In this document: positions 1-10,178 of the stretch, in pieces
How the letters are laid out: each line of letters opens with the position of its first letter
Position numbering within the stretch: the stretch's first letter is position 1
DNA from: Tritrichomonas foetus
Lineage: Eukaryota; Parabasalia; Tritrichomonadida; Tritrichomonadidae
Assembly (NCBI GenBank): GCA_001839685.1
Contig: MLAK01000544.1
Location: 1-64,000 of the forward strand
Direction of reading: 5' to 3'
Length of the DNA: 64,000 nt
Made by a program: the position numbers and the translations under genes
The notes under the pieces: generated by a model
The model's database searches: none
What the model saw: only the letters and a program-made list of their open reading frames with translations
Told to the model about the DNA's origin: nothing

Positions 1-344
1 ATAGCATGAATACTGCATTAATAACAGGTGTTACTGTTGGTGTTGTTGTTTTAATAATTATTGTTGTTTTGTTGATAATCTTTTTAATATATCGACATAA
101 ACGTCTTGAATATAACTCCGCAGAGAATGATTTCTCTGTAGAAATGGATGATGGTGCATTAAACATTCTTGACACAAATAATGATGCTCAAGATGCTTAT
201 AATCATTCAGATNAAAGTGATATTGGTGAGAATCCATTCATGAAAGATGATTTTATTGAAACAAATAACACATCTGACATAAATGATAATTCTGCTTCCA
301 ATAATGTTGACGATTCTCAAGTTTTCGAATCAAATTCTGAATAA
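1..344 (+). CDS. 3' end of a single-pass membrane protein gene (partial)
   Basis: The reading frame is open from the left edge of the window, so the ATG at position 6 is probably internal and the gene starts outside. What is visible is a hydrophobic segment of about 23 residues (roughly residues 8-30, rich in Val and Ile), a short basic stop-transfer patch (RHKR), then an acidic Asn/Asp/Ser-rich tail of about 75 residues. This is the layout of the C-terminal anchor and cytoplasmic tail of trichomonad surface proteins (BspA-like, Pmp-like and others), but the ectodomain that would name the family is missing. One ambiguous base (N) at 213 leaves one residue unknown. Membrane anchor is likely; family is unknown. 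Confidence 0.6.
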   Translation, partial: SMNTALITGVTVGVVVLIIIVVLLIIFLIYRHKRLEYNSAENDFSVEMDDGALNILDTNNDAQDAYNHSDXSDIGENPFMKDDFIETNNTSDINDNSASNNVDDSQVFESNSE

Positions 345-2181
345 TTAATAATTTATAATTTTATAAATTAAAAATTGAAACTACATTTGAATGTCAATGA
401 AATATATTTTCATTTTAATATATCTTTGTTCCAAAATAGTAGAAAATAAATGCAGTGTCTGAACAATAATTAATAAATATTTATTAAGGGAGGCGTTCTT
501 TTGATTGAGTGCATTTTTAGGGTTATTATTTTGAAAGAATTCTGATCGTATATTCTTGATGTATTTTCTTTTCATATGTAGAGATTTCCAAAATCTTTGG
601 TATAAATAATTATCATGCCTTTTCTAGCATAAAAATTGCTTTTTTAGATACATCAACCTTTAACTTTATATCTAATATCTTAAAACTCACTCCTAATGAA
701 TCCACAGCACCATCTATTTCATTCAAAGGAACAAGCTCACAAATTAGGTCGAATCATAGTGTAAAGATAATACTAAATATGGAATTTATATTGAAGAGAA
801 TTCATGAATGTACATTTAATTCTTTAATGAATTCTAAATCAGCAACAAATATAATGGAGATCAGGCATTACTAATACTAATATTCACAATTCTGATTCAA
901 CAAGTGTTACCAACTGAAGAAGAATCCAACAGCACCTAATTTATTCTGATCATTTACTAATTATGAAATTAATTTTATATTACTGTGTTAAATCTGGCAA
1001 AACAGCATGCTTATTTATCTTTCATCCTCGTGGATTGAGGATGATACCCTTCATCCTCGAGAATAATCAATTTCCATTTGATAGTAATACCGAAATTGGA
1101 GAATGTTGTCGTTTGAAGATTAACTCTGACAAAGAAACTAATCTTACTCTCATAAATCGTATTTTCATAAAATGAAGTTAAAACAGACACTTGTATTTAA
1201 AATATCGAAGAGATACGTGACAAATTGGCTTGAATCATCATTAACAAATCTGGAATTATCATTTATGAATGTGAGTTAAGAAATAACAACGTTGTTATAT
1301 AAAGCTAAATATGAAGTTGAGCTTTTTCAATAACTCAGAATTAACCAGTTTTCATTGATGATAAGACATATGTCACCATTACAATATGCTAAGACACTTC
1401 AAAATGAATAAATTCCTCTGCATTCGGACCAAAAGTTAAGCCAGGAATTCAATTTCGTCTTAATAAATGACCAAACTTTTCTCAATTTTTATCAGTTCAC
1501 CGTTATGCAGAAGTATAACTGTTTAATTTTTCGTTCCATTTTAATTTGATACTAAAGTCAACAACAACAACAAAACATCAAAATAACCAAAAAATCTAAC
1601 TTTTGTAAAAAGCGACTAGTTTTACAGTGAATACTTTTCGTTAATTTGACTTTTTATTTGGAAATGAACAATAATATTTATATGAAAAATGGAACTACTA
1701 ATGTCAATCAAATAAAAATACATAGACAACATGTAAAATTATTGTTGAACATTTACTAACAATGATTCTACAAGTGGAATAGCGATTATTTTAATGAAAT
1801 GTCACGAAACAGGAATTAAAGTTGGTGAAAATAACTAATTCGCCAGTAATAGCAATATTACTAATAGAATGTGATTGAATCAGAAGAACCTTTATTCATA
1901 TATAATGCGGCATTTGGTATTTCCGATAAGAAATTGGATATATCCGATCTTCTTTTCTAGCAGGAAATGGTAATTCCGACAATCGATAATCGAGTATTTA
2001 CTTCTAATTTATTCAGAAATACCATTAATTGTAACTATCAGACACAAAAGGATGCGTATTAAACATTTATTTGGCTGTTGCTCTTTTTTGGAAACTATCA
2101 GCGACAACGATATATATTCGGAGAAAAAAAAGACAAGGAAATATAATAATAACCTGCTTTAAATGAATTTAAATGAAGTAC
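345..2181. other. Gene-poor stretch with interrupted coding-like sequence
   Basis: No intact gene is supported here. On the plus strand there are open stretches that read like protein but are cut by stops and frame changes, for example about 625-870, about 1760-1840 and about 1875-1960. They are Asn/Ser/Ile-rich with scattered Cys, as in trichomonad surface proteins, and follow the tail of a membrane protein in the same orientation. A decayed surface-protein copy is possible but not proven; AT-rich spacer can imitate this. A dispersed repeat copy lies at 1605-1660. Confidence 0.35.
1605..1660 (+). repeat. Dispersed 56-bp repeat, copy A
   Basis: Aligns without gaps to 13415-13470, with about 11 mismatches in 56 positions. 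The best conserved core is ACTTTTCGTTAATT. Copy B carries an additional inverted repeat that is not seen here. The origin is unknown; a remnant of a small non-autonomous element is one possibility. Confidence 0.5.
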
Positions 2182-3948
2182 TTACTCGGTTTGCTTGAGG
2201 TTGTACTTTTCGCGTTGAAGGAGGTCGTCTTGGACAGCCTTAAGAACTTCTGCAAGGTCGTGTTCAGCCTTTGCCTGATCTTTGGCGCCAAGTTCGATGT
2301 ACCACTTGATCTTTGGTTCTGTTCCTGAAGTACGGATTGTGCATGAGCATCCGTTGTCGAGGTAGAATGTGATCATTTGTCCGCCTTGTTGTGGAAGGAG
2401 TGCCTTCTTGTCTGCTTGGGCGGAGTCGTATCCGTTTGTGATATCGCGAACGCGGGAAACGTTGAATTCTCCGATCTTGTTGATGTATGAACCATCTGGT
2501 CCACCAGTCCTCATTCTGATGAAGATGTTCTTGATGATTTCTGGGTCGTGGCAGAAGAAGAATTTGTTGTTGAAGAGGAAGTAGCCATATTTGGCATAGA
2601 TTTCATCGAGTTTGTCTGTAAGTGTCTTCTTTTCGTGTCTCATGAGGTAGTGGGCCATTTCACCGACGACGGCGGCAGTTGAGATGGCATCCTTGTCTGG
2701 GATTTCTCCTGGGATGAGGTTGAAGCCGATAGCTTCTTCGAAAGCGAGGAGGGCATGCTTTCCTTCTGCTTCGTTCTTGAGGGCACCATTACCAAGCCAC
2801 TTGAAGCCAGTCAAAGTTTCGTTATGAAGGAATCCTTCTGCCTCAGCCATCACGCGCTGGAATTGAGTTGAAACTGTGCTGCATGAGAAGACGCCAGTGT
2901 TGTGTGGATGCTTGAAGTGCTCCATCTGCCACCATGTGAGGAGGGTTCCAGTGTGGTTTCCGTGGAGAATGCGGAAGCTTCCATCCTTCTGGCGGACGGC
3001 AAGACCAACACGGTCTGCGTCTGGGTCTTGGCAGATGATGAGGTCACTTTTATGCGCGTTGGCAACTTCGATGGCCATGCGGAAGACTGGCTCGCCTTCT
3101 TCTGGATTTGGAAATGCGCATGTTGGGAAGTTGCAATCACCTTCAACTTGCTCTGGGACTGGGACGAATGGCGGAAGGCCGAATGCTTCAAATGACCAGG
3201 CGGTTGGCTTGTGGCCGACTCCGTGCATGGCGGTGTAGGTGATAACGAGGCCGGATTGCTGGGAGTTTTCATCGTGGTGGAAGCAAAGCTTTTCGACGAT
3301 CATCTTATTGTATGATTCCCTGACGCGTGAAAGTGGGTCGACGCAGAGTGGGGATGTTGCCCAGATGGAGAGGTGGTAGCCTTCCCATGGACGTCTGTTT
3401 TCTGGGGCTTGGATGGATTTGGCGATTTCGGCATCGTGTGGTTCGATGATTTGAGCACCGTTGTCCCAGTAGACCTTGTAGCCATTATCTTTGGCTGGGT
3501 TGTGGGAGGCTGTAACCATGACACCACCAGCAGCATTCAAATAGCGGATGGCATAGGCAACGTATGGTGTTGGAACGATTGTGGAGAAGAGGTAAACTTT
3601 AACACCTTTGAGGATGAAAACTGAAGCTGTGATTTCGGCGTAAAGGCGGGATCCGCGACGTGCATCATAGCCTAAAACAACACCGCGTTCTTGGAGTGTC
3701 TTTTCGCCAAGTGTTCTGAGGGCATATGAGCAGTAACCTTGAGCGGTTTGAAGGACGATACCAGCGTTTAAGTTGTTATAGCCTGGTCCCATTTCACCTC
3801 TGATACCAGCGGTACCGAAGGCTGGGCGCTTTCCGAAGTATTTCTTGAGGCCTTCTTCGTTGTCGAGAAGGGCTTCGATGGTTTTCTTGTATTCCTCGTT
3901 GGTTTCACAGGCGAGGTAGTCTAAAGCTTGCTCACGAAGAGTAGACAT
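2182..3948 (-). CDS. PGM2: Phosphoglucomutase / phosphopentomutase, PGM2 type
   Basis: A 588-residue member of the alpha-D-phosphohexomutase superfamily. It interconverts sugar 1- and 6-phosphates (or ribose/deoxyribose 1- and 5-phosphates) through a phosphoserine enzyme. All four family signatures are visible: the active-site loop TASHNP (residues 146-151, with the Ser that carries the phosphate), the metal loop DPDADR, the sugar-binding loop FEEAIGF, and the C-terminal phosphate-binding loop RTSGTEPK. The length and the GEIPDKD segment fit the PGM2/PGM2L1 branch rather than classical PGM1. Substrate preference (glucose against pentose phosphate) cannot be read from sequence. The gene is richer in G and C than its surroundings, which suggests strong expression. 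The ATG at 3948 follows a short AT-rich leader. Expected in the cytosol, feeding glycogen and nucleotide-sugar metabolism. Confidence 0.93.
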   Translation of the reverse strand: MSTLREQALDYLACETNEEYKKTIEALLDNEEGLKKYFGKRPAFGTAGIRGEMGPGYNNLNAGIVLQTAQGYCSYALRTLGEKTLQERGVVLGYDARRGSRLYAEITASVFILKGVKVYLFSTIVPTPYVAYAIRYLNAAGGVMVTASHNPAKDNGYKVYWDNGAQIIEPHDAEIAKSIQAPENRRPWEGYHLSIWATSPLCVDPLSRVRESYNKMIVEKLCFHHDENSQQSGLVITYTAMHGVGHKPTAWSFEAFGLPPFVPVPEQVEGDCNFPTCAFPNPEEGEPVFRMAIEVANAHKSDLIICQDPDADRVGLAVRQKDGSFRILHGNHTGTLLTWWQMEHFKHPHNTGVFSCSTVSTQFQRVMAEAEGFLHNETLTGFKWLGNGALKNEAEGKHALLAFEEAIGFNLIPGEIPDKDAISTAAVVGEMAHYLMRHEKKTLTDKLDEIYAKYGYFLFNNKFFFCHDPEIIKNIFIRMRTGGPDGSYINKIGEFNVSRVRDITNGYDSAQADKKALLPQQGGQMITFYLDNGCSCTIRTSGTEPKIKWYIELGAKDQAKAEHDLAEVLKAVQDDLLQREKYNLKQTE

Positions 3949-5120
3949 TTTTATGAAGTGAAGTGACCAACATTTCTAGAAAAAGTTATGTTAGATGGTC
4001 GATGATATCATAATTACTTACTGATATTCTGTAAAATTCATTAAAAATTATATTCAAACTACAGAAAATGAATTGAATCTTTGAAGAATTATTGAAAGAT
4101 TTCAACATAAAAAATGGTAGATTGAGATGAAAAAAGTGAATTTGAATTCATTTTTATAGATTATTTTGAGAATACAGTGAGTGAGACTTTTTTGTAGGAA
4201 AGAGACTATTTAGGATATCAAAAATTTCAACTCCCTTTTTTTTCAATTTAATTCAAATTCTTCAACAATGAATCTTTTTCTATAAACCGCTGCTTGATGA
4301 AAAACTCGATGAATAAGCACTACCATTCTTCGAAAAGTTATACATTTATGTATGAACAATTTGTAATCTAATAACAGAATCCATAATGTCTTAGGGGATG
4401 AAGGTTTGGAGAATATAATATCATGTGATCTGAATAAAAAATAAAGTATTTAAAAAGTTGGAATCTAAATAATGAAAGTGAAATAAAAGTTATCGTTATT
4501 CAATACCAAAATTGCTCATCACCAATCAATCATTGATATTTGAATAATAATAGTTTGAAAAGATAATCACTTATTTAGCATAAAGAAATTCCATAAATAT
4601 TTACCAAGATAATCACTTATATCATTAACAAGTCTTGGAAAATCTAAATCAGCAGAATCAAATTGTTATAAAGCTTTGCTAAGCAATTCACTTCGGTGTA
4701 GTGCTAGTCAATCTTGTCAGAAAAAAGATTTTTGTCACCTTACGAAGGATTGAAAGAGATTTATGTTTGCATCATCAGGAACCGGTTTCTATCCTTTATT
4801 AGAAAGAAAATAATGGAGAAAAGAACTGTATTAATATTCGTGTTGAAACGCTATTTGGTAATATTCTAAAGCAATTGAATATTTTGATAACATATTGAAA
4901 ATTTGAAAATCATCGTTTTGTCAAATTCTTTTGATTACATAACTTTTTTTCATGAATATCTTCACCAATCCGAACTATTTTTGACTCAATATAAGAATAC
5001 ATGATTTGATTAAAGTTTGTAATAAAAACTAGTCATTTATCTCTCGATATTTCATTCGAAATCTATATTTTATTAAATCACAGAAAAAAATAAAAAATCA
5101 GCTGATTAATGCAAACACTC
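3949..5120. other. Intergenic, no gene seen
   Basis: AT-rich spacer between the PGM2-like gene (transcribed leftward from 3948) and the 3' end of the SAM/zinc-finger gene. It contains a short direct repeat (AGATAATCACTTAT, near 4560 and 4607). No ORF or RNA gene can be supported. Confidence 0.6.
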
Positions 5121-6113
5121 TTAAAATCTATATGTTCCACCTCTAGCCACTTTACATGTTGTCATTGGCCCACGTGGTGCCGGTCTGTTATTTTCACAAA
5201 ATCTCATATGTCGCTCAGCCTGGTCCCTTCCAAATCTCCTTCCACAGTATGGACATTGCATCCTATCGTCAGGGCCGACTCTAGGAGCAGGCATCCTAAC
5301 TTTACCACCACTTTCTGCCATTCTCGCAGCACGAAGTAATCTCACCAACTCTTCATGCTCCTGAACATATTTCGGCTTTTCGCCAGGTCTTCTTGATGTC
5401 TTTGGTTTTGGCGGAGGAGATTTTGTGCCATAAACACCAGTTCCAGCAAGTCTCTGTTTTCTAGAATTAAACGGTCTCCTCCTTGATGACGAGTGTGCAC
5501 AAATAGATTCATGGACTGAAAGCCTATCAAGTGCAAATTTTCGACCACAGAATCTACAGGGCCCTCTACTATCACAGTCACCATCTTCTGGGACATCCCA
5601 TTTCATCCTCCTCCTCTTGGCGCCAGGCGGCGGCAATCTTTTTGGAAGCTCCTTTAATTGCGGCCCAGGTGTGAACATCAAATCTTTGATGTCAAAGCCA
5701 TCGTCAACTTGGCCGCCATAGCGCATTGCTCCAGTGATCCTGGGCTGATAGCAAACATTGTAATTATCGTCCTGCGGTTTCCTTCTTTGTAATGAGGCAG
5801 AAAACAATCTGTTTGTCACATTTTGTGATGATGATGTGGCTGGAGATCTTCGAACTGCTGATTTTGGTGATGCAATCCTTTTGCCAGCATCTATCGTTTT
5901 GGTGTTTCGCGGTTTGTATAGGCTTCCAACCCAACTTTGGAACGTTGCCCTGTTGGCAGCAGTAAATCCTAAATCTCTCAAATTTTTGTCGTTTAATGAA
6001 AATAACATTTTTCCAGAAATTTTATTACTTACAAATGAGGTGCCATACTTGCCGAGACCGATGTCGTATAAATGTGCCGCAACGTCGTCTGGTGTCCAAC
6101 TTTGTGGATTCAT
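5121..6113 (-). CDS. SAM domain + C2HC zinc-finger protein (ZC2HC1-like)
   Basis: A 330-residue protein. Residues about 4-70 form a SAM domain (sterile alpha motif, protein-protein interaction): WTPDDVAAHL at the start, then the GKMLFSLNDKNLRDLG segment. After a disordered basic middle there are two C2HC fingers of the ZC2HC1 type, CRFCGRKF followed by H and C near residue 205, and CPYCGRRFGRDQ followed by H and C near residue 300. ZC2HC1-type fingers are common in proteins of ciliated protists, but the molecular role is not known. The start is fixed by the SAM domain beginning right at the ATG and by the promoter-like motif 27 nt upstream. It might be a flagellar or cytoskeletal adaptor; that is inference. 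Confidence 0.85.
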   Translation of the reverse strand: MNPQSWTPDDVAAHLYDIGLGKYGTSFVSNKISGKMLFSLNDKNLRDLGFTAANRATFQSWVGSLYKPRNTKTIDAGKRIASPKSAVRRSPATSSSQNVTNRLFSASLQRRKPQDDNYNVCYQPRITGAMRYGGQVDDGFDIKDLMFTPGPQLKELPKRLPPPGAKRRRMKWDVPEDGDCDSRGPCRFCGRKFALDRLSVHESICAHSSSRRRPFNSRKQRLAGTGVYGTKSPPPKPKTSRRPGEKPKYVQEHEELVRLLRAARMAESGGKVRMPAPRVGPDDRMQCPYCGRRFGRDQAERHMRFCENNRPAPRGPMTTCKVARGGTYRF

Positions 6114-6140
6114 TCAAAAAAACGATCTTTTTACTCTTTT

Positions 6141-6150
6141 TAAACGGTCT
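6141..6150 (-). promoter_or_regulatory. AGACCGTTTA promoter-like motif
   Basis: Exact 10-mer, 27 nt upstream of the ATG at 6113 in sense orientation. The same word occurs upstream of the genes starting at 7974 and 33135. It contains CCGTT, the complement of the Myb-type core AACGG. Confidence 0.5.
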
Positions 6151-6814
6151 CTTTATATTTTATTCATTCAATTTCGTGTTAACTTTTTAAATTTATATAT
6201 GGTCTTTTATAATTTCATTATCTTCGCCAAAATAACTATTAGAAAAAAATATATTGATGTTTTAATAAAACAGCTTTATTCGATAGAAGTATATGTGTTG
6301 ATGGAAAATTTATGTAAATCACAAATTGTTTTGGCGATCTAAAAATTGGTGAAAAAACAAATATCACTAGATCAAGTGAAAATGAAAGTTTGATCTCCTA
6401 TTACATATTCCAGATTGAATACTAAGTTAAAATAACATGTACACTCCGAAACGTTAGATTGATATTTTCATTATGATTTGTAAACCTCAGAAATTTAATA
6501 ATGGAAAAACACCAAAAATTTCCAAAGGGTTGAGTTGAACGTCTTGTATTAGGTTCTCAACAAAATGCTTAAGTTGTATATCTTTACGTTAGACGACTTT
6601 GGATTTATTGCATGAATGTGACACGATATATTCACGCGATTTTTTTAACTTTGAGCAAGTTATATTACAAAGAAGCCACTTATCAATCAAAGTTATTCTG
6701 AATTAATTCATTGAATCGGAAACATAAGAAATCTCAAATATATTAATTTGACATGTTATATAAAAACTACTCAAAAAAGTGATCTGACTGTACGTTAAGA
6801 CTCAATCAATCTAA
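6151..6814. other. Intergenic, no gene seen
   Basis: AT-rich spacer between two divergently transcribed genes (starts at 6113 minus and 6815 plus). It must hold the promoter of the SANT-like gene; nothing else is recognisable. Confidence 0.6.
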
Positions 6815-7687
6815 ATGATTTCCTCTGAAGGATGTCCTACGATGTTTGAACCAACAGATGGTTTAGATCAATATTCCCAACTTGTAATGCTCACAAATCA
6901 TCGCAAAGAATCAACCAGTAATTTTACAGAAGATACCAAATTATTTCAAAACAATTGGAATGAACTAGACGATGATGCATTCCTTTACAGAAATGTACCA
7001 CACGGAACAAAAAAGAAAAATGGTTTTTGGACAGAAAATGAAATATCACATTTTATTTATCAATTGAAAGTCCAACCACCTTTTCAAAACCGATGGGGTG
7101 AATTTTCCAAATCAATACCAGGAAGAACTGGATATCAATGCCAAAAAATGTATGACGCTTTAATTGAAAGTAAGAAAATTCAACCAATCACAGAAAAATT
7201 AGATATTTATGATATTTCTGGCCAATTGTCACCTGTTTCATCACCACGAGAAGTAACACCTCCTCTTGAAGAAGAGTCGTCTGGAATGATCATAAAAGAT
7301 GAAAAGTATGAAAATTTGACTCAACCAATATCCAAATGGTCGCGAAGAATGAAAGAACCATGGAAACTTCTCAAAGAGAACAGGAAAGGTGAAATTTTGA
7401 TCTTTCCAGATGATTCAAATGAAAATGAGCCAGATTTTGAAAGCTCGAAGCTCCTGAAAGAAAACGCAAGCAATCCAATTAATTTTTTATTATTAACATG
7501 CCCAATGAAACATGAAAAGAGTGATAGATATACAAAAGCAATGCGTGAGATTCTTTCACGTAAAATTGATGGATTTGATAACATTCTCATTGAAAAGTAT
7601 TTTGCTGTTCTAGAAAATGGAGGTAAGTGTATGAATGATTTTATTGATTATGTTATTGATTTAGGTGAGGCTTTGTTTGCATATTAA
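6815..7687 (+). CDS. SANT/Myb-like domain protein
   Basis: A 290-residue protein with one helical SANT/Myb-like region at about residues 67-115: it opens with NGFWTENEI, has an aromatic in the middle (NRWGEFSKSIPGRT) and a third helix beginning GYQCQKMYDALI. This resembles a single Myb-type repeat with spaced aromatic residues. The rest is acidic and mostly disordered, with a folded-looking C-terminal segment (about 225-290, FLLLTCPMKHEKSDRY onward). Myb-type proteins are the main known class of sequence-specific regulators in trichomonads, so a nuclear DNA- or chromatin-binding role is plausible but inferred. A degenerate Myb of unrelated function cannot be excluded. Confidence 0.65.
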   Translation: MISSEGCPTMFEPTDGLDQYSQLVMLTNHRKESTSNFTEDTKLFQNNWNELDDDAFLYRNVPHGTKKKNGFWTENEISHFIYQLKVQPPFQNRWGEFSKSIPGRTGYQCQKMYDALIESKKIQPITEKLDIYDISGQLSPVSSPREVTPPLEEESSGMIIKDEKYENLTQPISKWSRRMKEPWKLLKENRKGEILIFPDDSNENEPDFESSKLLKENASNPINFLLLTCPMKHEKSDRYTKAMREILSRKIDGFDNILIEKYFAVLENGGKCMNDFIDYVIDLGEALFAY

Positions 7688-7940
7688 AGATCGCTAAACT
7701 TCATTACTTTCTCGAATTTTATTTATTAATTCTGAAGTGATTATTTCTCTTTTGATAATGACAGACAAAAACGTAGTAGTACTATGTTAGTACAGTGATT
7801 TATGAAATTTATATTAATTTATTTTGATGAATCACTCAGCTTCAAAAGGAAATTTCAATGAATTTTACTATTTTCTAATCCTGTTCAGAATTTCTTAGTT
7901 TTTCTATGAAAGATATAATCCACACTTTTCAATTCAAGAG

Positions 7941-7950
7941 AGACCGTTTA
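7941..7950 (+). promoter_or_regulatory. AGACCGTTTA promoter-like motif
   Basis: Exact 10-mer ending 23 nt before the ATG at 7974; extended match GAGAGACCGTTTATTCC. Confidence 0.55.
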
Positions 7951-7973
7951 TTCCAAAGTTAATTTTTCGTAAG

Positions 7974-8885
7974 ATGAATTTAGACCAATTTATCGAAACA
8001 GTCCGAGCTCACAAGCCTATCGAAGAACGTGACTTAATCTGCCTCTTCAGAATGGCTCAAGATGTCCTTTTCCAGGAAGGAACATTATTAAATCTTACAA
8101 CCCCAATAACAGTCTGTGGTGACGTTCATGGACAATTCTATGATGTTCTCTACCTCTTCGAAATCGGAGGTCTCCCACCAAATACAAAATATCTATTTTT
8201 AGGAGATTATGTCGACCGTGGTTATTATTCAATCGAAACCTTCGCTCTACTTCTCGCTTACAAAGTCCGCTATCCAGACAGATTTTACATGCTTCGAGGA
8301 AACCACGAATGCCGCCAAGTTAACACCCTTTACGGCTTTTATGAAGAAATTGTTCAGAGATTCGGTCACGCCGGCCCCTGGAAGCTCTGCAATGAAGTCT
8401 TTGATATGCTACCAATGGCTGCGCTTATCGACAATAAGATCTACTGCGTTCATGGTGGACTTTCGCCATCAATCAAATTAGTTGACCAAGTGGCACTTTT
8501 TGAAAGGCGTGCTGAAATTCCAAGCAGTGGTGCCATCTCTGACATTTGCTGGAGTGACCCAGAGGATATCACTGGTTGGGGGACAAACCAACGTGGTGCA
8601 GGTTATCTTTTCGGCACTCGTCCAACACAAGAGTTTTGTCACAACAACAATCTCAAGATGATCGCAAGAGCTCACCAGCTCGCTATGGAAGGCTACCAAT
8701 GGCACTTCGGTGGAAATCAATTGGTTACTGTTTGGTCAGCACCTAACTATATGTACAGATCTGGAAATAAGGCGTCTGTCATGAAAGTAAATGAAAACCT
8801 TGAATGCGAGTTTAAAGTTTTCGATGCTGTGCCAGATGATAAAAGGGTTGTACCAGAGGACAAAGTACCAGGTTACTTTGCTTGA
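7974..8885 (+). CDS. PP2A/PP4/PP6-type serine/threonine phosphatase catalytic subunit
   Basis: A 303-residue, single-domain metallophosphatase of the PPP family. It has all catalytic signatures: GDVHGQ (about residue 49), GDYVDRG (about 77), RGNHECR (about 109), HGGLSP (about 161) and the late SAPNYMYRSGN segment. Overall similarity is to the PP2A, PP4 and PP6 group. The C-terminus ends PGYFA, whereas that group almost always ends in Tyr-Phe-Leu, whose terminal Leu is carboxymethylated to control holoenzyme assembly; here the last residue is Ala. Loss of this methylation site is visible in the DNA (TACTTTGCTTGA). Which of the three paralogues it is cannot be decided by eye. Cytosolic and nuclear action is expected. 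Confidence 0.92.
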   Translation: MNLDQFIETVRAHKPIEERDLICLFRMAQDVLFQEGTLLNLTTPITVCGDVHGQFYDVLYLFEIGGLPPNTKYLFLGDYVDRGYYSIETFALLLAYKVRYPDRFYMLRGNHECRQVNTLYGFYEEIVQRFGHAGPWKLCNEVFDMLPMAALIDNKIYCVHGGLSPSIKLVDQVALFERRAEIPSSGAISDICWSDPEDITGWGTNQRGAGYLFGTRPTQEFCHNNNLKMIARAHQLAMEGYQWHFGGNQLVTVWSAPNYMYRSGNKASVMKVNENLECEFKVFDAVPDDKRVVPEDKVPGYFA

Positions 8886-9493
8886 AATTGACCAATTGAT
8901 TGGAAAAAATCAGTTGGTTTTAATTTCACTCTTTGGTTTAACCTTTTGAATTTCTTTTTTCTCATCTATCCAAAAAATAAATATTTATTTATATCCATTG
9001 AAATTTTCAATGAATTCTCTTTAATGATTAAAATTCTAATGATTCATTAATGAATTTTTTCATTCTTACCTTTCTTTTAATGTCTGCTCTTTTGGGCGAC
9101 CCGAAAATCTTATTGAGAGGAAATAAACTTAAAAAAAGAAATGAAACAAGAAAAAGAAATGAAACAAGAAAAAGAAATGAAACAAGAAAAAGAAATGGAA
9201 CAAGAAAAAGAAATGGAACAAGAAAACCATTCATCAAATTCATAAATCTAGGTACAGATTTTTGTGTGAATACATTTTCAAGCGGTATAGTTGAGATTAT
9301 CTGTCCAATATCTGAGAATTCATAGAAGAGATTGGAAGAAGAATCACAGAGTGATCACTATGAGAATGATTTTTAGAGACTTCTTCTTTCGAAATGACTA
9401 TGGATAAGGAGACACATGCGCTAAAAAATCCAAAATAAAACTCGAATAAAAGATGATTTCTTATAAGTTTTTATTTAACAAAGACATTCCCTT
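8886..9493. other. Intergenic with a short tandem repeat
   Basis: Spacer between the phosphatase and the 3' end of the calmodulin-like gene. An ORF across 9050-9325 is created by an 18-bp repeat and reads as Lys/Arg/Asn/Thr runs without domain features, so it is not called as a gene. Confidence 0.6.
9128..9228 (+). repeat. 18-bp tandem repeat, about five copies
   Basis: Unit AAAGAAATGAAACAAGAA; the last two copies carry ATGG for ATGA. The period is a multiple of three, so it reads open in several frames. Confidence 0.85.
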
Positions 9494-9949
9494 TTAAGAA
9501 GAGAGCATGAGATGGACATATTCAACATAGTCAATAATGCCATCTTTGTGAAGATCTGCCTGTGCGATCATTTCGTGGACTTCTTCCTGGCTTAGGGGCT
9601 CACCGATATTTTTCAGAATGTGTGAAAGTTCTGATGCTGCAATTTTTCCATCTTGGTCTTTATCAAAAGCGCGGAAAGCATCGAGAATTTCTTCTTCAAC
9701 GTCTCCCTGATGAACCTGTTTATCCATGATAGCGATGAATTCTTCGAACTCGATAGTTCCATTGCCTGATGTATCAATTTCCTTCATCATTTCATCGATT
9801 TCAGTGGAGGATGGATTTTGACCAAGAGATCGAAGAACCGTTGAAAGTTCTTTTGCAGTAATGTGGCCATCACCATCTCTGTCGAAAATGTTAAAAGCTT
9901 CACGATATTCAGCGAGCTGTTCTGGAGTAAAAGCTGGTTCTTTTGACAT
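9494..9949 (-). CDS. Calmodulin-like four EF-hand protein
   Basis: A 151-residue Ca2+ sensor with four EF-hands in the calmodulin/centrin arrangement. Loops begin [12 protein letters not shown] (about residue 24), [12 protein letters not shown] (about 60), [12 protein letters not shown] (about 97) and [12 protein letters not shown] (about 133). The first three have standard ligands; the fourth has His at loop position 3. There is no long basic N-terminal tail as in most centrins, and the length fits calmodulin. It differs enough from canonical calmodulin to be a paralogue. Likely partners are IQ-motif proteins of the axoneme or cytoskeleton (inference). A motif AAACGGTTTTTC about 26-37 nt upstream of the ATG resembles other promoter motifs in the window. 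Confidence 0.9.
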   Translation of the reverse strand: MSKEPAFTPEQLAEYREAFNIFDRDGDGHITAKELSTVLRSLGQNPSSTEIDEMMKEIDTSGNGTIEFEEFIAIMDKQVHQGDVEEEILDAFRAFDKDQDGKIAASELSHILKNIGEPLSQEEVHEMIAQADLHKDGIIDYVEYVHLMLSS

Positions 9950-10165
9950 ATTTGATGCTTAAATAAAACGTGAAAAACCGTTTTTCTGTAAACGTACATT
10001 GAATCTAAATGTATTGAAATAGACACTCAATATTTAACAGAAAAGGATAATGGCACTTAATATCTTCTCGAAAAGTTATAAAAGAATTGTAAAGTTCGGA
10101 AAGTGTTGTCAACATTTGACCAAATTAATTCTGAAATTTCGTGCATCAAAAAGTTAACTTATCGT

Positions 10166-10177
10166 TCGACCAAATTT
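10166..10177 (+). promoter_or_regulatory. TCGACCAAATTT motif before start codon
   Basis: Immediately upstream of the ATG at 10179. Similar GTCGACCAAT-type words lie just upstream of the riboflavin kinase and TTC4-like starts, in sense orientation. Confidence 0.35.
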
Positions 10178-10178
10178 C

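Noticed and set aside
2850..3624. Several long ORFs overlapping the phosphoglucomutase gene on both strands
   Set aside because: They are shadows of the real GC-richer gene in other frames.
9050..9325. 91-codon ORF with repeated KRNETR
   Set aside because: It is the translation of an 18-bp tandem repeat whose period keeps the frame open; no protein feature.
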